Shown here piece by piece: positions 58,421 to 64,000 of a stretch of 64,000 bases of DNA. Made by a program: the position numbers and the translations under genes. The notes under the pieces were generated by a model. The model had not been told where the DNA came from, searched no databases, and saw only the letters and a program-made list of their open reading frames with translations. Every line of letters starts with the position of its first letter. The first letter of the stretch is position 1. This DNA is from Rhodococcus sp. KBS0724 (GTDB taxonomy: Bacteria > Actinomycetota > Actinomycetes > Mycobacteriales > Mycobacteriaceae), in assembly GCF_005938745.2 (NCBI RefSeq), contig NZ_VCBX02000003.1, positions 1 through 64,000 of the forward strand. The letters are read 5' to 3'.

Positions 58421-59335
58421 GTGGCTCTCATTACCGATTACTACGGGATCTCGGATCCCGTGCCTTTCCTTGACGTTGACATCTCGGTCGACAACAGGAT
58501 GTTCGTCGACCCGTATGCAATTCGGCTTGCCGGCGGCACGGATCCATTTGCTGCACAGGCAAATCAATGTACTGAGAGTTTCTTTGCTGAAGTTACTCGA
58601 TGCGTGCTCACTCCTGGCGGGGTCGCACGTCGACAAGGCCTCGAACTTTTGCAGCGGTTCGTTGAGCCATGGGAGACACGACTTGGATTGGCCGCCAATA
58701 GTTTCAGTGGCCACGGTGGGGCCGGAGAAGTCGGGTCCTGGATCTGGACGAGCCTTAACACTGAACTTGAGGCGCTGATCAGGGTGAGTGTGCTCCGTCA
58801 GATCGAGGATCTTCCACTGTTTGTCGAGGGTATCGATCGCGACATCACATCAGACATCACCACGAGAATCGTATTTGAACCGCTGGCCAATTTCACTGCC
58901 GAGATGGTCGAGCAATTTCCGCAGTTCCGATCTGGCCGACATCGTGTCGAGAGATTCACCAGGCAGGTGTGGGATCCCCATGCGAGAGGGTGGACGGACA
59001 AGGTGCTGATGCTGCCGGTTGCGGACGGAAAGCCGCTTGTCCTGGTTCCGCGAGCGTGGGCCCGCTCTACGCTGTTGATGTCTGCGCGTCGTTATTACGA
59101 AACGAGCGTGCTCAGCTACGCACAAATGGAGCGTGCGGTGGTAGCCAGCGACGGTAAGGTCCTGACGTCCCCGAAGGATGTTCTCAAAATCCAGCCCGGG
59201 CTGGAACGTGGTCGCGCCACGAATATCAGTATGACCCACCGAGCGCATGCCAAGGACGACGACCTGCTTGATCTCTTCCGGCGCTTCGTCCGGGCACGGA
59301 GAGCGTCGACCGAAAGTCACCAGCGCGTAGCCTGA
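58421..59335 (+). CDS. Unknown protein of the HTH/ImmA module
   Basis: The 304-residue product starts at GTG 58421 behind AGAAGGGGGAGC. The N terminus LITDYYGISDPVPFLDVDISVDNRMFVDP has an acidic D-x-D-x pattern, and the protein is mostly helical later (RRYYETSVLSYAQMERAVV). No family recognised. Divergent from ImmR/ImmA-like genes and next to the small basic protein, it is a candidate effector induced when the repressor is cleaved; inference only. Confidence 0.68.
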   Translation: MALITDYYGISDPVPFLDVDISVDNRMFVDPYAIRLAGGTDPFAAQANQCTESFFAEVTRCVLTPGGVARRQGLELLQRFVEPWETRLGLAANSFSGHGGAGEVGSWIWTSLNTELEALIRVSVLRQIEDLPLFVEGIDRDITSDITTRIVFEPLANFTAEMVEQFPQFRSGRHRVERFTRQVWDPHARGWTDKVLMLPVADGKPLVLVPRAWARSTLLMSARRYYETSVLSYAQMERAVVASDGKVLTSPKDVLKIQPGLERGRATNISMTHRAHAKDDDLLDLFRRFVRARRASTESHQRVA

Positions 59336-59350
59336 CTTCCTTGGTCGAGA

Positions 59351-59392
59351 GCACGGAAGGCCCCGCATAGATTGTGTGCGGGGCCTTCGTGC
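59351..59392. terminator. Terminator hairpin
   Basis: GAAGGCCCCGCA and TGCGGGGCCTTC form a 12-bp stem, with outer GCAC/GTGC, followed by TTCTTTGG on the plus strand. It separates the defence island from the convergent transfer operon end. Confidence 0.75.
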
Positions 59393-59409
59393 TTCTTTGG
59401 ATTACCTAC

Positions 59410-60363
59410 CTATCGGCCGGCATGTTGGCGGTCGCGCCCCTGTGACTTGTTCGTCTTCCCCTTCCGTGCGACTGGCGGCTTGCCCGGTCCGGTGCGGACC
59501 GCATCGCGAGCGGGCCGTCCCTGCGCAGTGTCGGCCGACATGCGAGCTGCGATCGCTTCGGAGTCGACGCCGGCCGCGTGCATGCTGTTCGCGAACGTGG
59601 TCCGCCGGTCAGCGGAGTCATACTTCTCGACAGCTTCGCCACGCTCATCGTCACCCTGGACGCGGTTGCCTTCCTCGACTGCCGTTGATTTTTCGGGCTG
59701 CGATCGCTGCCAGTCCCCGACAAGTTCTTTCTCGGCTTCGGTCCGTTCGTCCTTCCCCGCATCCGGGCCGTACGTCTGCTCCCAGACGGCGAACCACTCT
59801 GGAGTGTTCTCCCGAGCCCACGTCTTCGCCTCTTCGAGCTCGACCGCTGCGCGTTCGGCTTTACGGTCGGCGCTCTCGGCCGCGGTCATCGCAGCACCAG
59901 CTTCGACGCGATCCTGCGCAGCCCGCTTCTGCTCCGTACCGGCGACGTCCTTGTATGCACGGCCGTAGGCGAGGAAGTCCCGTGCTGCCTGATCGTTGTC
60001 GACGTCGAAGCCGTATCGCTGGTGGACTTCGGAACGGATCTTGTGTGCAGCCTGGGCAGCGATCTCCGATTCAGGGCTCCACGCCTTTGCCTGCAAGTAG
60101 GCGTCGGTGATCGCCTCCGGCTTTGCTTGATCCCACCACTGCTTGTCCGAGACTCCTCGGAGCTGCGTCTCGGCGGCTGTCCGTTCGACCTTGAGACGTT
60201 CGGCGTACTCGCGAGTTGCCTGTTCGCTGCGATGCTGTGCGTCCCGCATCCGTTGTTCGCGGGAGCGGGCCATCTGCTCGGCGAGTCGGCTCATCACCTG
60301 CATTGCCACGCGCATCGCCATGCCCATTTCGCGGCCGATCGTGCCTACTTCGTCATCGGACAT
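59410..60363 (-). CDS. Coiled-coil protein at the end of the transfer operon
   Basis: The 317-residue protein is highly charged and helical: a first coiled coil at residues ~20-75 (MARSREQRMRDAQHRSEQA), a WWDQAKPEAITDAYLQAKAW segment, and an Arg/Lys/Gly-rich tail (GKPPVARKGKTNKSQGRDRQ). It resembles auxiliary proteins found downstream of DUF4913 genes on Rhodococcus plasmids. Part of its 3' end is duplicated in the scar at 52028-52135. Function unknown. Confidence 0.68.
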   Translation of the reverse strand: MSDDEVGTIGREMGMAMRVAMQVMSRLAEQMARSREQRMRDAQHRSEQATREYAERLKVERTAAETQLRGVSDKQWWDQAKPEAITDAYLQAKAWSPESEIAAQAAHKIRSEVHQRYGFDVDNDQAARDFLAYGRAYKDVAGTEQKRAAQDRVEAGAAMTAAESADRKAERAAVELEEAKTWARENTPEWFAVWEQTYGPDAGKDERTEAEKELVGDWQRSQPEKSTAVEEGNRVQGDDERGEAVEKYDSADRRTTFANSMHAAGVDSEAIAARMSADTAQGRPARDAVRTGPGKPPVARKGKTNKSQGRDRQHAGR

Positions 60364-60426
60364 CTGTTCTCACCTTTCGTCGGACCGGTCCGCCGGGTGC
60401 GGGCCGAAAGTGCGGTTTCGCGGGGG

Positions 60427-61137
60427 TCACGTCTCGCGCTGATCGGGGAACAGTGCGTCCGGAGCCTTGTCGGTGGGCAGTGGCTTCACGGAACCTTTGT
60501 GGCCCCGCTCGGCCGAGCACGCTTTGAAGGGGCCATCGCCGGCGAACAGCTTTTCCATGTGGTGATCGGCGTGATCGCGCCACCACACACTCATGCCGGT
60601 CTTCGCATCCAGGCGTAGGTACTCCCACGCCCGCCAGAGAGCTTCGACGCGGTTGACCGCTTCCTCGTGCTTCCACCACTGCGGGCACCACACACGCGAA
60701 GGTGTGTCCATCACCTGACGGCGGTAGGTCGGGGCGAGCCAGTCGCGCATGAATTCTTCTGCCGAGCCGAACACCATCTGCGGTTCAGGCTCGGGTTCGG
60801 GTTCCTCCGGGATCTCGAGCGCCGCCGCGAGCTGCGTGGCGAGGCGCGCTTGTGCGGCTTCCTGGAGCTGGGCATGCAGTTCGGGAGTGAGCATTTCCTC
60901 GAACTTCGCGGCTGCGATCGCATCGGCTTCCTTGCTGATCCGTTTGTCCATCGCCCGTGCCACGAACCCTTCCATCTGCGCACTGAGCGCAGCGGCAGGT
61001 TCGGCCGGCGCAGCGATGCCGGGATCAACAGCGGGCGCCGGGTCGCCGGGGTCGTCGATCGGCACCTCGTCGTAGGCACCTTCCGGTGGCGGCTCGAAGT
61101 CGTCGGCGAATCCGGGGAAGTCGAAATCGGTGCTCAT
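60427..61137 (-). CDS. DUF4913-domain protein of the transfer region
   Basis: I place the start at ATG 61137, whose ATGA overlaps the stop of the coupling-protein gene, giving 236 residues. An acidic, Pro-rich N terminus and a helical middle lead to the DUF4913 core VWCPQWWKHEEAVNRVEALWRAWEYLR and WWRDHADHHM. This family is found almost only in actinobacterial conjugation loci; the molecular role is unknown. Coupled translation with the coupling ATPase suggests they work together. Confidence 0.85.
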   Translation of the reverse strand: MSTDFDFPGFADDFEPPPEGAYDEVPIDDPGDPAPAVDPGIAAPAEPAAALSAQMEGFVARAMDKRISKEADAIAAAKFEEMLTPELHAQLQEAAQARLATQLAAALEIPEEPEPEPEPQMVFGSAEEFMRDWLAPTYRRQVMDTPSRVWCPQWWKHEEAVNRVEALWRAWEYLRLDAKTGMSVWWRDHADHHMEKLFAGDGPFKACSAERGHKGSVKPLPTDKAPDALFPDQRET

Positions 61138-62997
61138 GCGACCAGCTCCACTGCGTCGACGGCGCCGACCTTGGTGACGGCCTTCGCCAGGGTCTTCTCC
61201 GGTTCGGGATCGTGAACCTTGATCGAGGCCACGACAGCGTCCTTGTTCGGTCCCTCCCACCAGGGCACTGTCTTCACCAGCGTCGGTGAGTTACCCGAGG
61301 AACGTACGACCGCGCGGCCGCGGGGTAGCGCTTCGAGTTCGGCTTCGGTGAGGGTGCGTTCCTTGCTTCGGTGCTTGGAGACGCTGCGACCGTTGCCGCT
61401 GTTGGAGACGGAGCCGGTGATTTCCCAGTGCTCACCGATCGCGGTGGACATGTCCTTGAGGAAGTTGCCGTCGTCGACTGCGACGCCGCCGCCGTAGACG
61501 CGCACGTTCGAGGCGGACCACAGTTTGCTCATGCCCTTGGCGCCCCACACGTCCTCGCCCTGTGACCAGGACTGCAAGATCGCCATGATCAGGATGCCGC
61601 GTGAGCCGTAGTGGCTGTAGAGGCCGGGGAGCTTCGTCCAGCGCACCACGTTGGCGACCTCGTCGAGAGCTGCAATCAGCGGCTTGGGTAGACGGCCCTT
61701 CGGGGAGCTGGTGGCCAGCTGCTCAGCGGCGTCGATGATCGCGACCGTCAGAGCTGTGACCAGCGGACCGGCCGAACCGTTGCCTTCTCGCGAGAGGCTG
61801 TACATCGTCTCGTCGTTCGCGACGAACGCCCGAGGATCGAAATGCGGACGATTGTCCCCCGGACCCATCGGTCGCACCCACGGATGGACCGCGGAAAGCT
61901 TGAGCGAGCGAATCATCTTCTTCGCCGTGGTGAAAACACCGGAACGCTGCTTTTCGGTCTGGTTGTACTGCGCCGCCAGGCCACTTGCCTGCATCGCGTA
62001 CTTCCCGCCGGCCGCCTCCTTCAAGATTGCGACAGGTTCGTCGTTGGTCTCCTGCGTCGCCCAGAGGTACACATCGGTGATCGGACGGTTGTCGACAGCG
62101 GCCGCGAGGAGCAGCCCGGCGACCAGGTCTTGCCCTTCCGGATCGAAGAACGGGTCCTTTTTCGCCTCGACTCCGTCGTCACCAGCCGCGAAGTGTTCCG
62201 CCAGGTCAGCGGCCTTGACCTCGTCGGTGACCCAGGACAACGGATTCCACCACCACGTCGGTTCCTCACCGGCGACGCCCTGCGGATCGAACACCCATAC
62301 CTTCCGCGGAACGAGGGTGTTCACATGCACTTTGCCCTTCGCGACGGGCTTGGCCGGGTCGCTGTAGGTTCCCCAGTCCACCGACCGGGCCTTGACCGTG
62401 TTTCCCGTCTCCTGGTCGATCCGACGTGGTCAGCACCGCTCCCAGCGCCGACAGGATCGCCGGAATGACCCGAGAGGAGGACTTACCGGTACGCGGTCCC
62501 CAGATGTCGCAGTGAAGATCCTGGTAGCTGCCGCGCAGCATCCGCCCGGTGAGCAGGTGCTTCCCGATCTGCACCCCGACCGCTTTCGTTCGGTCCTTGA
62601 GCTCTTCTTTCATGCCCAAGCTCTTGTACGCGACCGAGCGGCATTCCTTTTCGGTGATGCCCTTGATGTCGCGTCCGGTGCCCATGACCTTCGCTTTCGC
62701 GTCGATGCGGGTCTTCTCCCCCTGCACCCGCCGCACCAGCACGGCCGTGGCCACCACGAGAGCGATCACTGCTGCCAGGACCAGGGCAACCACCAGGGTC
62801 GACCCGGTCTCCCACACGAGTTCACCTCGAATCAAGCCCTTGACGATCGCGATCGGGTTTCCCGGCGCGGCCTGGTCGGTCCCGAGGTGGATACCTGCCC
62901 ACACGCTGCCACCGACCACCGCCACTAAACCGGCGATGAGCACCGCCGGCAACAGCCCGTCCGAGGCTGATGGATCTTTCACTGTCCTGGTACTCAT
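61134..62997 (-). pseudogene. TraG/VirD4-type coupling ATPase, frameshifted
   Basis: The first part (ATG 62997) has two membrane helices (residues ~15-38 and 68-90) and Walker A GPRTGKSSS (167-175), ending in ALGAVLTTS. Near 62415-62428 the frame is lost. The continuation in another frame has VWVFDPQGVAGE, Walker B PLIAALDEVANV, and the full C-terminal TraG part. Joined, it would be a ~620-residue coupling protein that pumps the relaxase-DNA complex. The shift needs two bases lost or one gained; a sequencing error is possible. Confidence 0.82.
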
Positions 62998-63548
62998 CAG
63001 TTTGCCTCTCCGTTGCACGGCGGACCCCAGAGTCCGATTCCTGCCGAACGCGCATCCTCTTGCGCCCCAGCTATTTCCGCGGTCTTCTCGATAGGTGTGT
63101 TGCCGTAGACGTACGCCCGCGCCATACCCTCCCGCGCCGCAAGTACGCCGTAATCGGTGCCGTCCGGCAAGGTCAGATAACGCAGCGATCGGCCGTATCG
63201 GTCGACATCGTCGGAGCGAGGGTCGCCCGTCAACGTCACCGCTGCATCGTCGAGCATCGTGTGCGCCCAGGCGCTCGCTTCCGGTCCCCAACACTGCACC
63301 GCCGCATCGGGTTTCACCGTCTCCGGAGTGTCGATCCCCAAGATCCGGACCCGGACGTCCTCGCCGGAAGCCAGACGGACATCGGCAGTGTCGCCGTCGA
63401 CGACCCGGACCACCTGACCCGACGTCGACGCCGCGGAATCGGTGACCGGTGCGATCAACTCGCGAACAGTGACCGTTCCCCAGACACCGGCCCCGACGAC
63501 CGCGAGCACAACTGCGCAGTTCAGCAGACGGTGCGCTCCCCCGCTCAT
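62997..63548 (-). CDS. Membrane-anchored thermonuclease-like (SNase) protein
   Basis: The 183-residue protein has an N-terminal signal-anchor (LLNCAVVLAVVGAGVWGTVT) and a staphylococcal nuclease fold: VVRVVDGDTADVRL, RVRILGIDTPET, DRYGRSLRYLTLPDG, with the catalytic Asp/Arg/Glu pattern visible. An extracytoplasmic nuclease in a transfer operon may trim DNA or remodel the channel surroundings. Its stop overlaps the coupling-protein start (TGATG). Confidence 0.85.
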   Translation of the reverse strand: MSGGAHRLLNCAVVLAVVGAGVWGTVTVRELIAPVTDSAASTSGQVVRVVDGDTADVRLASGEDVRVRILGIDTPETVKPDAAVQCWGPEASAWAHTMLDDAAVTLTGDPRSDDVDRYGRSLRYLTLPDGTDYGVLAAREGMARAYVYGNTPIEKTAEIAGAQEDARSAGIGLWGPPCNGEAN

Positions 63549-63784
63549 GAGATCTCCACGACGGTGGTGACGGTGGCGATGTAGCCGGGGCGTTCGCTGC
63601 GCATCATCCCTGGCTGCTGCACTGACGTGGGCGTGATGGTGTGCGAATGTCCCTGCACGACAACGAAAGTGTTGTTCGACTCCAGTTCGCCGAGCAGTTC
63701 CTGCAAGGTTTCGAGGGCGATGCCCAGTGCCGCCGCCGGCTCACCGGCAGCGGTTCCGGTCGCGTAGAGAAGTTCGTGACTCAT
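63545..63784 (-). CDS. Small hypothetical protein of the transfer operon
   Basis: The 79-residue protein overlaps both neighbours by four bases. It begins with a helix (GIALETLQELLGELE) and a beta-like FVVVQGHSHTITP, with no membrane segment. No known family. Membership of the operon is clear from the overlaps; function unknown. Confidence 0.6.
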   Translation of the reverse strand: MSHELLYATGTAAGEPAAALGIALETLQELLGELESNNTFVVVQGHSHTITPTSVQQPGMMRSERPGYIATVTTVVEIS

Positions 63785-64000
63785 CGCACGGCCACCGCAC
63801 TCACGCGCCAGACGCCGAGTTTGGTCGCGCTCATGTATGCCGCGAAGGTGGTGCTGCTCAATGGTTTCCCCTCCGGTGTGGTTGCTGTTTGTGTGACCGC
63901 GAGAACGCGGGAAACTTTCGCCGGCTGATCGGCCGGGTGTTCGTCGCTGGTCACACTCGCCGATGCTGTGACGATCGCGCCCTCGTCCGCCCAGCTCTGC
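63781..64000 (-). CDS. Partial gene of the transfer operon (5' end outside the window)
   Basis: The last ~72 codons are visible, ending at TGA 63781-63783, which overlaps the next gene's start. The sequence (ADEGAIVTASASVTSDEHPA, then VSRVLAVTQTATTPEGKPL and ATKLGVWRVSAVAVR) looks like an extracytoplasmic beta-rich domain such as the end of a VirB8/TrbF-like or channel protein. The family cannot be decided from the fragment. Confidence 0.55.
   Translation of the reverse strand, partial: QSWADEGAIVTASASVTSDEHPADQPAKVSRVLAVTQTATTPEGKPLSSTTFAAYMSATKLGVWRVSAVAVR

Overview
The window looks like part of a large conjugative plasmid from a high-GC actinobacterium of the order Mycobacteriales, most probably Rhodococcus or a close relative. 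This rests on codon and base use, the EspR-like, ScbR-like and cutinase-like proteins, the actinobacterial transfer genes (DUF4913, MOBP relaxase, TraG-type ATPase with two membrane helices), and a Rep/ParA/SpdB-like maintenance block. No rRNA, tRNA gene or CRISPR array was found.

Layout. (1) 1-6.4 kb and 59.4-64 kb, all on the minus strand, are two parts of a transfer region: overlapping small membrane proteins, two P-loop proteins, a VirB8/TcpC-like membrane protein, a cutinase-like esterase, a glycine-zipper exported protein, a TraG/VirD4 coupling ATPase (frameshifted here), a nuclease-like exported protein and DUF4913. If the replicon is circular they could be two ends of one long operon running through the window edge. 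(2) 7-11.5 kb: a tandem-HTH regulator, an acyl-CoA ligase, and an EspR-like/ImmA-like/multi-pass membrane operon. (3) 11.6-16.7 kb: replication and partition (Rep candidate, beta-solenoid protein, repeat-rich centromere, ParA, ParB-like protein, SpdB-like DUF2637 protein). (4) 16.8-24.6 kb: accessory genes, with a resolvase, a GrpB gene bracketed by direct repeats, and an AT-richer island of small secreted proteins and lipoproteins. (5) 24.6-31.1 kb: IS30, then a second tryptophanyl-tRNA synthetase behind an apparent Trp attenuator, a damaged flavin reductase gene, RibBA, and a divergent SDR/regulator pair. (6) 31.3-33.9 kb: an IS110 element nested inside a broken IS3-family element. (7) 34-41 kb: an Abi-like HEPN protein, small membrane proteins, a LysR fragment, an HNH protein, a Fic toxin/antitoxin pair and a second Abi-like protein. 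(8) 41-47.3 kb: a probable leading region with an ArdC-type antirestriction gene and a DUF4192 gene, each behind a copy of the same ~280-bp leader and both transcribed toward the presumed oriT. (9) 47.3-49.4 kb: MobC-like accessory protein and MOBP relaxase. (10) 49.5-59.3 kb: a probable defence island with a TIR protein, DUF4145, HTH/ImmA proteins, a HEPN protein with a perfect actinobacterial SOS box upstream, and a divergent HTH/ImmA module.

How it works together: the relaxase would nick in 46.7-47.26 kb and the coupling ATPase would pass the nucleoprotein to the transfer channel. The leading-region genes would then be available early in the recipient to blunt its defences, while the accessory islands carry defence and metabolic cargo. 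The most interesting signals are the duplicated leader with a covarying stem, the Trp-Trp leader peptide and hairpin before trpS, the SOS box before the HEPN gene, and a short scar at 52.0-52.3 kb stitched from pieces of two transfer genes found elsewhere in the window.
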